Shown here in pieces: positions 39,438 through 51,385 of a stretch of DNA of 64,000 bases. Under the pieces are notes generated by a model, which searched no databases, had not been told where the DNA came from, and saw only the letters and a program-made list of their open reading frames with translations. How positions within the stretch are numbered: position 1 is the first letter of the stretch; each line of letters opens with the position of its first letter. The stretch comes from Girardinichthys multiradiatus (lineage: Eukaryota; Chordata; Actinopteri; Cyprinodontiformes; Goodeidae): assembly GCF_021462225.1 (NCBI RefSeq), contig NC_061813.1, positions 16,950,442-17,014,441 on the forward strand, in the 5' to 3' direction. The translations under genes were made by a program, and so were the position numbers.

Positions 39438-42400
39438 TGGCTCTGCTGTTGATTTTTCACGGACACTGCTCTCCAATGGAAAGGGCCTAAGAGGGACAAG
39501 GTGGAACCCAGCAGGAGGGAGTGGGGGGGACACAGAAGGAGAGAGGAGAAAAAGGGGTGTTTAAAGACAAGGGCACCACTGTGTCTCACATTAAAGCTGA
39601 CCTCCATTAGGTCGTTTAGTACGACAGCCTTGTAATCGATAGAGCCTTATAACTGAACAGAAGGAGCAGTGAGAGGTGGGGTAAGACGGTATTAGGGTGA
39701 GAGGCAGTGGACCCCATGGGTGTTGAGGTAAGGGTAGAGGGAATGGGATAAAGAGAGAGATTAGGATAAGGTTGATGGACAGGAAGAAAGAGGCAATGAA
39801 TGGAAAAGTAAATGAAAGAAGTGCAATGGAAGCCGTGAGCTATGTCTCCTCCCATCGTCTTGTTGCTAAATTGGGGTTTAAAAAAAAAAAAATACTAAAA
39901 TGTAAAAAAAAGTTGAAAATCTTCCTTGGACTTGAAGATACATACAGTATCTTCTGACTAATAATGATTTAGTACCAAATTTCCTTTAATATTATTCTCC
40001 TTTACATATGTTCCTCTTCACCCTGTTTGCAGAGGGAAATTACTTAATGTGTGTTACTGTATGAGATCTTAAGTGGTATTATCACATGTGGAGATAATAT
40101 CTGACGTTGGGGGAATTGGAGTGGGGGACCAAGGGAGTGAACACACGGCCTTGTTTTTATAGCATATTGCACATTTACAAGTCAAAACTGACCCAGCCCG
40201 CCACCTCAGATAACAGTTATCAATTGTTCTATGGCGTTTCCATTGTGACTGGTGGCATGGCAAGCTGAGTTTTGCTCCGTGCAAAACACACATGCACATT
40301 TTTGAGCACAGTTGAGGAGGCGAGCGAAGCAGCTTGACCACAATTTAAAACGGCATCAGTTCAGCAGGGGCTTTTGTGCCATATCTTCTGCACTCTTGAA
40401 TATACATAAAAAGGCTGTGGGGTTTTAAGGGCCACACAATAAATTAATGAATAGAGTATTTTCTCTCTCCCCTCCACAGTGGCTCCATCCGTCTATGAGG
40501 TGGTGGGGGCCTGTCTTGTATATCATTATTCCCTCCACACCATTCTTCTGCAGGTTTAAGGCTCTCACATGTGGAGCATATGTCTATTGAAAGAGTGGCA
40601 CCACGCAAGGCAGGCACAGATGGAGTCACACTCCCCGTCAATGTGCGGACAATGGGAAATGGAAATCAAAGTTAAAGGGGTGCATCCAGACCCTTTTAGC
40701 CCGAACAAAAGCTGCTTGTAGGAGGCTTGGTGTGGGGAATGATGGGAGGAGAGGGGAGGGTGCGACAGGCTGTAGGAACATGGTTAAAAGAGTCCATCCT
40801 CAGCTGGCCTTTCTGTCACTCCTGAGGTGATAGAGACGTTCTGACACGACGTTAGACACCTCGGCCTTGCTACTGTTGCCCTGGTTGATGCACTGCGCTG
40901 AGTGATAATTGAATTCTCAAATTTGTTTTCATTGTCCACACTCAAATCGCACTTTCACACTTAAAATTGTGTCTCACACATTAGGGCACTGAATAAAAAT
41001 GTAACAAAAGAGTACTTCAGCCAGCCTTTCTCAATTTAATATTAACAGTTGTATAGTATTTGATGACCATATTACAATAATCACACAGTCTGATTGCAAA
41101 TAAATAAAAATATACAGCACACTTGCTGCTTTATTGGATCCAAAGGAAATACTAAAATGCTTCACAGAAAAGGAGCCAAAAAGATTTACTTCACTTGTTA
41201 ACAAAGTTGATATCAGTTGAATTAATCATAGAATAAATGCACATCTATTGTTATTTTATTAATACATTTAAAGTGTCATGCCATTGCTTTATTCTGTACT
41301 AACACGTAGGGATTTTGCAGGGTCTTAAAAAGTAATGTGTTAAAATTAATACATGACTTAAAAGACTTACCATTGTCCAGATTTTTCATAATACATTTTA
41401 TTGAGTTACATCTTGTATGTCACTTTCTCCTTCAATTGCTTCTTTTTTAATTTTTATGTAGCTGCACTGGTAGCCTTCTCTCATTCATTTCTTTCATAGG
41501 GTTATTAGGTTATTAGGGTGTATTAAGACTGTAAGCCTTGTGATGCATAACAGCAAACAGCCCTGTTGGACTTAATTTATCACCTAACATTCAGCTTTTT
41601 CCAAAACCGTTGGAAATGGTTTTTTTTTATTAAATAAAAAACTTAACCATTGTTGTTAATGTATTTGCTTCCAGCTTCTTCAGGAAAGCATGTTTTTACC
41701 AAGGATTGGCAAATAATAATTGGCTTGAGTATTTGGCTACAACCTGCTATCAAAAATCATTAAGATGCTTACTGTCTGGGCTATTGTGTAAATATCTGGT
41801 AACTCAAGAGCAAACCGAGCCAAAAAACACCAAGATAAGAAGATAAGATACTGCTGGATCAATCCTATGGTTTAATTTGTTTTTACCGAGTTGTCAGAGG
41901 GACCTAGAGCTTTCTCTGGCTGAGGCATGGAGTACCTGTTGCTACGAACCACCTATCAGATGGCTGTAAGGAAGCTACTACAGTTTTCCACTACTTACAG
42001 AAATTATGGTATCTGGGAATAATTCCTGTCACGATAAACCTGGTCACATCAGCTTGTTTTGTTTGTGTTACTTTATAAACAGTAGAGTGGAAGACAGTAT
42101 AATGATCATAGAATTAAGCGCATATGCATTTTTGTTTAATGTTGTTTTGGTAACACTATGATACCATGAAACCATGTTATTTTAACACTGTATTATCATA
42201 CGATGAGAAACCAGCCCATGCTCTAAACTTCAACTTAACTAAATTCTAAGATATTTTACTGTGTTCCTGAAAGAAAAAAATAAATTACTCATAGAATAAT
42301 TTCCCTTTTTTCCTCATTGACTTCATGTTCAACCTCATTCAAATGCTACGTTTAATCATCCCTTTTTTGAAACAGACATATCCGCTTATCTTTTATCTGC

Positions 42401-42645
42401 ATTTGTCCGTGACAAGCTTACAGTACATAAAAGCACTAATAAAGGAAGTCCAAAAAAACTGGAGGAGGAAGTGGTAAGCAGACCATCCTGTTGTTCTGCT
42501 GGATATTTGCTTTGAACGCAGCTCTCATGGAACCTATAAAACAGTATGTGCTTTCTTTAAGGGACGGTGATTTCACTCTCATTAAGGATAACTACATGAT
42601 ATTGTAGAATAGTATGTGACTTTTTGGGTTTAATGGTACACAGTT
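39438..42645. other. Intergenic DNA, no supported gene; upstream part GC-richer
   Basis: From about 39440 to 40900 the sequence is purine-rich and more balanced than average, which could include regulatory elements. From 40900 to 42640 it is AT-rich and featureless. No coding region was recognised. Confidence 0.45.
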
Positions 42646-42829
42646 TAGAGTGCCTTATTAAAGTACTCCATGTTTTTTCACATTACAACACACATTTCAG
42701 TGTATTACCTTTGTCATTTTATGTAATGGACAAACACAATCAAATTGTTGAGAAGTGGAAGATAATGATGCGTGATTCTTAAAGGTTTTTATCAATAAAA
42801 ATCTAACCCTACTGACACCTGAGTCACTT

Positions 42830-43385
42830 CTTTGTAGTACCACCTCTTGCTGCAATTACAGATGCCAGTCTGTTAGGGTATCTGTCTACAGCGTTAATTT
42901 AGAACATGAAGTTTTGTTCCGATTCTTCTTTGTAAAATGTCTCTAGCTTTGTCAAATTAAATGAAGAGCATCGGTGAAAAGCAAATTCTAGCCCCGCAAC
43001 AGATTTCCAATTAGATTTAGATTCAGCTGCTAGTTGTCAACAGATTCTCCAACCTAAGCTGTGGATTTCTTCAGCTACTCCAGAGCTACCAAGGGCTTTT
43101 CAGCAGCTTTTTGGATTTATGCTCTCTCTTTAATGACTGTCAATTTATTTCAATGACCATGCCCAGGTAGGTTTGCAGTTTTTCAAAACTCTTCCCAGTG
43201 TTAGCAGATGGATTAAATAGTGCTCACTGACAAGCTCAAATCTTTGGATATTATTTTGTAACCAAACCCTACTTTAAACCTCTCCACAATGTTATCCCTA
43301 ACCTGTCTGGATAGGTTCTTTCATCTTCATTATGCTGTCTGTTGACTTATTCTAAGATGCTATTTATGCTGAGATAGTGACTTCT
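42830..43385 (-). pseudogene. Tc1-like transposase relic, heavily deleted
   Basis: Read on the minus strand, the segment contains the helix-turn-helix half and a short piece of the C-terminus of a Tc1-like transposase. The region that would hold the DD34E catalytic residues is missing or unrecognisable around 42950-43020. Identification comes from base-level resemblance to the copy at 56469-57990 and not from an intact translation. Confidence 0.65.
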
Positions 43386-43427
43386 GCATTGTTTGCACTT
43401 TTGGATTTTTATATTTAACAAAGACAC

Positions 43428-43553
43428 GTCAGAGTATGACAGTTTGAATGCAAATTTATGCCACATGTTTTTAAATAATTAATGTTAAATAGATTAATTA
43501 TATAAAAAAAAAACATGTGGCATAAATTTGCATTCAAACTCTCATACTCTGAC
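43428..43553. repeat. 45-bp fold-back inverted duplication
   Basis: Left arm 43428-43472 and right arm 43509-43553 are reverse complements with a single mismatch, separated by 36 AT-rich bases. The left arm is the subterminal part of the Tc1-like element (compare TGAATGCAAATGCATGCCA at 52930). A 14-bp exact direct repeat, ATAATTAATGTTAA, lies at 43475-43488 and 43561-43574. Confidence 0.93.
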
Positions 43554-43780
43554 ATTTAACATAATTAATGTTAAGAAGACCCCTCCTTGAACAGCCACCT
43601 TAATGTGGTGGAGGGGTTTGAGGGCTTGAATGATCCTAGAGGCTAAGTTGTTTGGGGCTTAAATGCCCCTGGTAGGGTCTCCCATGGCAAACAGGCTCTG
43701 GGTGAGGGGTCGGATAAAGAGTGGTTCAAGACGCCTTTCAGAAGATCACACAATCGAGGCACATGGGGAGCGGGGCTGAG

Positions 43781-44079
43781 CTGTCCACTGATCACCACTT
43801 GGTGGTGATTTGGATCTTCTGGAAGAGGAAAAGGCAGACAGACTTGGCAGGCCCAAGCGTGTAGTGAGGGTCTGCTGGGAATGTCTGGTGGAGCCGTCGG
43901 CCAGGGATGTATTCAACTCCCACCTCCGGGAGAGCTTTGACCAGATTCCGGGGGAGGTTGGAGACATAGAGTCCGAGTGGACCATGTTCTCCGCATCTAT
44001 TGTCGATGCTGCCACCCGTAGCTGTGGCCGTAAGGTCTGCGGTGCCTGTCACGACGGCAACCCACGAACCCGGTGTTGG
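43781..44079 (+). pseudogene. Rex3 endonuclease end and linker fragment
   Basis: The fragment opens with LSTDHHLVV, the conserved histidine-bearing end of the APE-type endonuclease that nicks the target. It continues through GRPKRVVRVCWECL and ESEWTMFSASIVDAA into a linker, and stops where the 1.85-kb insertion begins. The earlier 200 or so residues of the endonuclease are deleted near 43740-43770. A frame change lies near 43800. Confidence 0.85.
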
Positions 44080-45933
44080 GACCCACAGCCATGGTTACAA
44101 CGTGAAAGGCCAGTACAGACTTTCTTGGAACTTTCAAAATAAATTGCATTAACCTACTTCCGGCACAGCCAGGAAACGGGCTAACTGCGGACTTCCTGTG
44201 ACGTTACTGGCCAAATAAAAGCACCGCTCTTGCTACATCCTGCCTCTACCATCCAGACTCTGTACGAGGCTGGCCGGTGAGAAAGCACGCTAATGTCTCT
44301 TTGCTGGCAAACAGACATAAACACTTCAAACAGGATCCAAGGGTGTCATATGATCATCGATCATATACTCCAAGTTAAGTACTGATGAATTACTGTTGAA
44401 AGAATCCGGTATTCATTCATAAATAGGGGTAAATTAAGGTATAGGCATTGCTTACTTTCTCTCTGAGGCCTGCAGAAGCAAACTGTCCCAGAGAAGTCCC
44501 CAGTAGAGACGCTGTCTCTACAAGCCGAGTGAAGCGGTTTTCCCTGCCTGAGAGAAGGACAACAGGAGCCGCATCACCATGGTTACGGTAACGTGCAGTT
44601 TGGCCGGCCAACAGAACAGCCGCCACTCCCCACAGCTAAGGAGATTAGCTGTAGCTAACCGTTTAAAGACTGTGGACGTTTCTTCAAACTTCGTTGCCTT
44701 GGACAACGTTCCTCACCACAGTTCATGAGGTTAAGTGTTTGGGCAGAATAATATAGAAGTGAATTAGATTGAAATTATCTAAATGTTTTTCATTTTATGA
44801 AGTTTGGTTTTGTTTGTGTTGAACTCAGCTATCTTGGTGCTAGTAGAATATCTGCAGCACACGTGTTCAGGTTGTGTTCTTTGTTTGTGTGTTTTTAAAG
44901 TTAAGACAAACTTTATTTAAAGGGTGATTTAAACACAGAAGATTGGCCATAATGCGCCGTCCGCGCTTATGCATTTTAACCCTTTTATTGGTATTTTTAA
45001 AGGTGTGTGTTTTGATTCTGGTGCTAAGCTATCAGCTTCTCTGTTAGATTCAACTGCTAACAGGTAAGGACCCGTGCTTGCTGCCAAATAATATTTAATC
45101 AGAAAGGTTTAGTTTTCAATCCAGTAAATAATGTGTCCCTAACATCATTTTACTAAATTTGATAACTAAGTAAACACCATTAAGCCCCATTTCTCCAGAA
45201 AGATTTGGCTCTTTTCCAAAATATTCTCTTAAATATTTTACCATTTCCTTTAATAATATTTCTTTAGATATTATTTTAATAAATAAAGGCAGCTAATGAG
45301 ACCCTGTTGAGAATTAGTCATCCAGAATGTTGGTTTTATTCAGCAGATCATTATTAAAACATTATTTTATTAAAATAATATTTTACCTGATCTTGCATTG
45401 TGAAGGGTTGTCTAAATGTTGCTGATTATTGCCTAAGTTGGTTCCAAGACTAACTTAACTTCATTTCCAGATCCTTCAAGATAATCCTTGGTTCTCAAAC
45501 ATAAACATTGCATGGTAATGTTGCATCACTCTTTTGGTCATGGTTTTCAATCATCTTTAATCTACTTGTTTATATTGTACATAGCCCATTAGTCTTCAGT
45601 ATTCTTTAATTCTGCTTGGTAGTTAGTTGGATTGTTTTAGCATAGTAAAGAGTTTGTTGATTGAAACATGTTTGTCTTTGAGTTGACTTATTTTTGTTAA
45701 TAAATTCTTGTATTTTAAGAAATTGTGTGAATTCATTCCATATGTGTGCAGAGTTTTTGCTGTTCAATAATGTCAGAGCTCGTCTCACACCTTTCTATTT
45801 TGTCCTAATACCATCACCTTACTGGGCAGGTATTCACAGGATAACCTTTAACAGACTGAAATATTATTTGATAAAATATTAAAATATTAATATTACATAT
45901 TAAATAATATTCTCCGATTCATAATCATAACAA
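44080..45933. mobile_element. Unclassified 1.85-kb insertion inside Rex3
   Basis: Rex3 sequence breaks off after CGAACCCGGTG and resumes at GGTAGTGGACACCGG, so this interval is an insertion with uncertain edges (within about 15 bp). The flanks GGTGTTGG and GGTAGTGG could be a diverged target duplication. The first 650 bp are GC- and CpG-richer, with a promoter-like CCAAATAAAAGC near 44211; the rest is AT-rich, with a splice-donor-like CAGGTAAGG near 45061. The word CCATGGTTAC occurs at 44089-44098 and again at 44577-44586. No open frame above 70 codons and no known transposase was found. It could be a non-autonomous DNA transposon or a solo LTR. Confidence 0.6.
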
Positions 45934-47480
45934 TGGTAGTGGACACCGGCAGTAGGAGATGCTATCAAGCTGAAGATGGAGTCCTATCAACTGTGGTTGG
46001 CTTGTGGGACTTTTGAGGTGGCTGACGGGTACCGTGAGGCCAAGTGTGCCGTGGGCCGGGCTGTGGCAGAGGCAAAAATTCGGGCCTGGGAAGAGTTCGG
46101 TGAAGCAATGGAGAAGGACTACCGGTTGGCCTCGAAGCGTTTCTGGCAAACTGTCTGGTAACTCAGGAGGGGGAAGCATTGCTTCGCCAACACTAATTAA
46201 CGGTGGGGGTGGGAAGCTGCTAACCTCGACTGGGGACATTATTGTATGGTGGAAGGAGTACTTCGGGGATCTCCTCAATCCTGCCGTCACGCTTTCCCTG
46301 TTGGAAGCAGAGGCTGGGGACTCGGGGTTGGATTCTTTTTATCACCCAGACTGAAGTCAAAGAGATGGTTGAAAAGCTCCACGGTGGCAGGGCTTCGGAT
46401 GAGATCTCCTCTGAGTACCTTAAGTCTCTAGATGTTGTGGGACTGTCATGGTTGACATGCCTCTTCAACATTGTGTGGTGGTCGGGGACAGTGCCTCTGG
46501 ACTGGCAGACCCAGGTGATGGTCCCCCTTCAAAAGAAGGGTGACCGGAGAGTGTGTTCCAACTACAGGGGGATCACACTCCCCAGCCTCCCTGGGAAGGC
46601 CTATGCCAGGGTATTGGAGAGGAGAGTTCAGCCGATAGTCAAACCCTGGCTTCAGGAGGAGCAGTGTGGTTTTCATCCCGGCCGTGGTCCAGCTATACAC
46701 CCTCTGCAGGCTACTCAAGGGTTCATGGGAGTTTGCCCAACCAGATAGCCCCCTTTATTAGGGGCCGACTCCAGCAGTGTTGCCCTTTGTCACTGGTCCT
46801 GTTCATAACTTTTATGGACAGGATTTCTAGGTGCAGCCAAGGGCTGGAGGGGGTCTGCTTTGGGGACCAGTGGATTTCATTTATTCTTTTTGCAGATGAC
46901 TTGGTCCTGCTGGCCCCCTCTACCCAAGACCTACAGCATGTAATGGGACGTTTTGCAGCCGAGTGTGAAGTGGCTGGGATGAAGATCAGCTCCTGCAAGT
47001 CCGAGGCCATGGTTCTTGACTGGTAAAGGGTGACTTGTCCTCTTCAGGTTGGAGGGGGATTCCTGCTTCAAGTGGAGGAGTTCAAGTATCTTGGGGTCTT
47101 GTTCATGAGTGAGGGGAGAATGGAGCAGGAGATCGACAGATGGATCAGTGCGGCTGCCGCAATAATAGGGATGCTGTGCCAGTCCGTTGTGGTGAGGAGA
47201 GAGCTGAGCAAAGCTCTCAATTTACTGGTCAGTCTACATTCCTACCCTCACCTATGGCCATAAACATTGGGTCATAACCGAAAGAACGAGATCCCGAACA
47301 CAAGTGCCTGAAATATATGTCCTCTGTAGGGTGGCTGGGCTTAGAAATGGGGTGAGGAGCTCGGCCATCCAGGAGAAGCTCGGAGTAGAGCCACTGCTCC
47401 TACACATCGAGAGGAACCAGCTGAGGTGGCTTGGGCATCTATACCGGATGCCTCCTGGAAGCCTCCCACAGGGGGAAAAG
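45934..47480 (+). pseudogene. Rex3 reverse transcriptase, deleted and frameshifted
   Basis: Reverse transcriptase copies the element RNA at the nicked target. Visible blocks are WQTQVMVPLQKKGDRRVCSN and NYRGITLPSLPGKAYARVL around 46502-46611, EEQCGFHPGRG near 46659, FADDLVLLAP with the catalytic aspartates at 46889-46900, and RWLGHLYRMPPGSLP near the C-terminus. Between about 46745 and 46765 the sequence jumps from block QPT/ARCP-type text to CCPLSLVLF, so the segment with the first catalytic aspartate is gone. Frames change at least near 46160, 46350, 46560 and 47025. The 3' end, including the usual short tandem tail, is missing. The copy cannot be active. Confidence 0.92.
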
Positions 47481-47643
47481 ACAACGAATGTTAAAAAGAG
47501 AAAAGCATTTTTTCTTTTAATTGTCCAGTTCCTTATGGTTGGTCTATAACAAAATTCCAATGGAATACATTGAGGTTTGTGGTTGTAACATAACAAAACA
47601 TGAAAAGTTCAAAGGGATATGAATACTTTTGCAATGTACAATA

Positions 47644-50399
47644 TTCTTTCCTGGGATGTGTTGTCATTGCTACCTCTTTGAGGAACAGGTGATTGTCATG
47701 CAGGAATGAGACCTTTATTAATATAAAAACATTCATTAGAAACTTGCATTTTGCAATGAGTTAAAATGAAACAATTTTCTCAGTGCCTTGTCCTGTTCCT
47801 TTGTCATTTGTGGGCAGATAATAGCAACGTGTTAGAAAAGCTTTATTTATTTACCTTGTGTTCACTTTTTTCTCCGATTCTTTTCACTGCTGTACATGTA
47901 TCTCAATCTCATATGAACTTGTGCATCACTCAACCATTAATTGGTGTCGTTTAGGGTTTTGACTGGACGGTGTATTCATTGTCTCTAAATGACAGCAATC
48001 ATTCATTTGATCTTCTTGTGTCATGTGATGCCGCTGATGGGGCTTTGCGTCTGTGGTGGCAGGCTGTGATGAACCTCGCTCTGACCTTTGACCCCTGAAC
48101 ACTGGCAACATCCCCAGCTGAGGACTGAAACAGTAAACTGATTGTGTGACACAGCAGACACAAGTATCTCCAAGCCACCTGCATCACTAACTCAATACAA
48201 TTATAATTTTTTTAATTAATATTTAAAGTCTATTATGTGGTGGCAAATGTGAATGTTTTTAATGGTTGAAAATTTTCAAAATCACCATTAAACTTATTTT
48301 GAATACATTTCTAGACAAACATGTTCAGTTTAGCCAAGTTTTAAGTTAACAAAATTGTGAAACTCTTCACAGCTGTAGAGGGTTCTCCTTGGAAGCCCTT
48401 ATGTTTTCTGTCTGTTGTGCAGTGTCCATCTTCATCCAGGGGGCATGGTATGGTTGCTGACCTATTATACCCTTAGACGTAATAGTGCTGTCAATCTACA
48501 ATATATCAAATAATATGAACATCTCAAGGCAACAAGAATTTTATCTGAATTTTATCTGTTCTATTTACCTTCAATTTTACATTTCTTTTGTCTCATTTTC
48601 AAAGGATCATATCAACAACAATAAAATATTGAACATGGTCAATCTCACATACTGAGATCATACTGCATTTGCAAAAATAATAAAATTATAAAAGATGTAC
48701 TGGTAGCCTAATTACAATTTGGTGAAGTTTAATGTCTTACCACGGTAATAGCTGGACAGTTATAAAATATTTGTTTTTCTGAGTCCATAGGGAGAAAAAT
48801 ACAATTTTAAATGTGTAAGAATTCGCAATGTGCGAATAATAGTTTCATCTGTCCAGTGAATACGTCGCCTCTCACCCAATGACTACTGGAGAAAGGCAAC
48901 AGTCTCCCCGCAACTCTGAAGGGATAATCAGATGTAAACAATGGGAGGATGGAAATAAGGCTTTGTGATATTATTGGTCATGCTACAAAACAAACTCACA
49001 TTCTTACAATGGGATTTGTTTCTTCTGTCCTTATTCTAGACTTTATTTACCCTTTAGCTTTACCATGTGCAACATACAAATAAGATCTCTGTCTCTCCAA
49101 GCTTAGCTTAAGGTCTGAAATAAATGCTATGGTGCTTCATCTGTTCAATCTGCCTGTAGTTTCCTGCAAAGTAAGTCTCTAATTATTGTCAGCGATTCAT
49201 GTGGGGAGGACTGAGCATCCAAAATGACCTTATAATTGTGTATTGTCCATACACATGTTTTGCCTGAGTGAACTTGGATCTTCTACCTCTTTCCCCTTAT
49301 AGACGTTTCCAGAACACAAACATCTGCTGTTACCACTTGTTCCTGTATATTAGTCATAAAGCACTGATGAATGTTTTAAACACTCTTTTTATGTATCCAT
49401 TACTTTATATGCTGAATTAAAACATAAAAAAATACACTTTTTGGATGAAATTTTTAAACATATTAATATTTTGTATGTCATTTTATTATGTCTTTTGATG
49501 TTTTCTTTCTACTTATTTATGTGCACAAATATAAGGAGGTGATGATAATGCCAAGACTATTTTACAAAAGAAAAATAAATCTAAGGATTATTATTTCTTT
49601 TTTATTTCTTGCTTAATTTAACAATATGAGCATGTGCCACTAGAGCCACCATGGACTGGTCAAACTAGGACTACAATATTATACGTCGATGACATTTTTT
49701 AAACCACAGGTTGTAATTTGTGTAAATGCAAAAAATTATTAGTTTTAGTTTAAAAAAAAAAATATTATGAATATCTCCACTCTTTCATTCTTGTTCACCC
49801 AGGATCCTGTAGTGTCTCATTAGTTGGATATATTGTTACACAAATAATTTATGGTAGTGTAGTAAGGCATTAAAATCTTCACAAAACACCCATAAAAGCA
49901 TGCAATACATTTACACAAATATGCACTAAACCATAACTAGTCATGCCAAGCCTCTGCAATTACTGGCTAATTGATGCAGCTTTTAGAGGGTCCAGTCTGC
50001 CTCCTCTCAGTGGATCATCCTATCAATCTATGCTATTGTCCAAGATGACATGTCCCTTAACAAATTACAGCTAATGAAATAACCATCAGAGTGTCATTTC
50101 ATAGACGACGCCACTGAATTATTGCTTAGTGTGGTACGACACGTGCATTTGTGTATATGAAAAAAATAATGGATATCTGAAAGTTCACAAACAGGCGTGG
50201 TTACATTATTATCCTGCTGAGGATTTAGCACCTGAGTCACTCCATGAGACTGAGCAGCTGGATGGGAAACTGAAAAATTACTCTTTTTTTTTTCTAGTAT
50301 CTTGATCAATTGGTAATAAAACAAGGTGATTTTAGTGTTTTAATGTTTTGGGCTTTGTAAAATTTTTCCGAAACTTTTGCAGTTTTAAATATCTGCAAT
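47644..50399. other. Intergenic DNA, no supported gene
   Basis: Nothing recognisable as coding or as a known repeat. The interval 47940-48190 has balanced composition without open frames or repeats and may be regulatory. The remainder is AT-rich. Confidence 0.48.
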
Positions 50400-51260
50400 A
50401 TTTAGTTCATATTTTGGATCAGTGGTTCCTGGAACTGCCTGCATTTATTCCCATCACCAGACTGTTCAGTTGCAGCAGTCTCATTTGGATTCTTCAACCT
50501 CACGTACAGCCGCTGTCCCTCTGACAAGAGACCACTGTGGCAGCCCGTACTCTCCCCATGAGTCCAGTCATTCTCTCTCCATCTAGCAGCCAAATCTATC
50601 GCTTTTTCTCATATTGCCTTCTTCTCCAATCTCCTCCTCCACCACCTCTTCTGCCATTCCAGAGCTGACGGCAGATGGTGTTTTAATAAAGTCCAGTAGG
50701 AATAGGTCTGTGAGTAAACAGTGCAGCACATGCCAACTCAGTAATTGCTGGGCACTATTACAACCCCTGTGTCTGGCAGGGGATGGGAGGACAAGAGGCA
50801 AGGAAGGTAAAACAGAGAGGATGCGGCAGAAACAAGGAGAGAGGACAAATCAGGAATGAGAAAATAAGAGAGCAAGGGAAAACCAGAAAAGGAAAGGCCA
50901 GAGATGTAGGAGAATAGGGTGGATGGAGGGGGTGGGCAGCTTACTCACATGTACACCTAGCAGCTGGAGCCAGAAAAGCGCAGCTGGTGGAGGTGCAGGA
51001 AGGCCACAGAGAAGAGGGGGCTGTGTGGAGCTGGGAAGGGCCTCTCTATGCGGTGCTGTGGTGTGCTGGGCTGGTGTAGGCCAGAGGGGGCAGCAGTCGG
51101 TCTATAGCCTCCAGGCTATGGGATCCAAGCCCAGTCTCAGAGTCCCAGTCACCACTCTTTGGTCTCCACCGCTGACACATGGCCAATGCAGTCCCCTGTC
51201 AGACTCCAAGTCATCAGCCAGACTCATTCTAGAAGAGGTGGATGTACACAAGAATAAAGT
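50400..51260. other. GC-richer intergenic block, possibly regulatory
   Basis: Composition is more balanced than the surroundings, first pyrimidine-rich (50610-50660) and then purine-rich (50770-50920). The 146-codon open frame at 50923-51363 has no domain and runs into AT-rich sequence, so it was not called. There may be regulatory elements here, but nothing specific was recognised. Confidence 0.3.
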
Positions 51261-51360
51261 TAAGGGTCTCATTATATGCAGCTCTTACACATCCGCTAAT
51301 GTTATATCAGTAAATAACAAAGACTATTATTGTGCTGTTGGAGGCCTGGAATATTATATT

Positions 51361-51385
51361 TAGAGCTGCACCAATCAGAGATGTT
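51361..51385 (+). repeat. Isolated hAT-like terminus
   Basis: The sequence TAGAGCTGCACCAATCAG resembles the right terminus of the MITE at 26680-26976. No matching opposite end was found within 1 kb, so it is either a fragment or a coincidence. Confidence 0.35.

Larger units (their letters stand above)
43575..47486 (+). mobile_element. Rex3-type (RTE clade) LINE, defective, containing an insertion
   Basis: The sequence matches the fish Rex3 non-LTR retrotransposon along its length: the 5' region with CCACCTTAATGTGGTGG and CCCTGGTAGGGTCTCCCA, the end of the endonuclease, the linker, reverse transcriptase blocks and part of the C-terminal region. The words TGGCAGACCCAGGTGATGGT at 46503 and GTTGCCCTTTGTCACTG at 46779 correspond to sites used for typing Rex3, from memory. 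An 8-bp AATGTTAA direct repeat flanks it (43567-43574 and 47487-47494). Most of the endonuclease, a piece of reverse transcriptase and the 3' end are missing, and 44080-45933 is foreign. Confidence 0.92.
42648..47641 (-). mobile_element. Decayed Tc1-like transposon split by nested insertions
   Basis: The left end at 42648 (GAGTGCCTTATTAAAGTA) and the right end at 47641 (read inward TTGCAAAAGTATTCATATCC) are degraded forms of one TIR whose best copy is at 52855. TA lies outside both ends (42646-42647 and 47642-47643). Between 42830 and 43420 minus-strand transposase remnants follow in the expected order, such as TGCAATTACAGATGCCAG and CCAGAGCTACCAAGGGCTTT. Much of the catalytic middle is deleted. 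From 43575 to 47486 the element is interrupted by a Rex3 LINE. No open frame remains. Confidence 0.82.

Noticed and set aside
43600..43620. Inverted repeat CCACC...GGTGG considered as a terminator-like hairpin
   Set aside because: It is part of the conserved 5' region of the Rex3 LINE.
50923..51363. 146-codon plus-strand open frame
   Set aside because: The GC-rich first half and AT-rich second half are simply stop-poor by composition; no domain or homologue is recognised.
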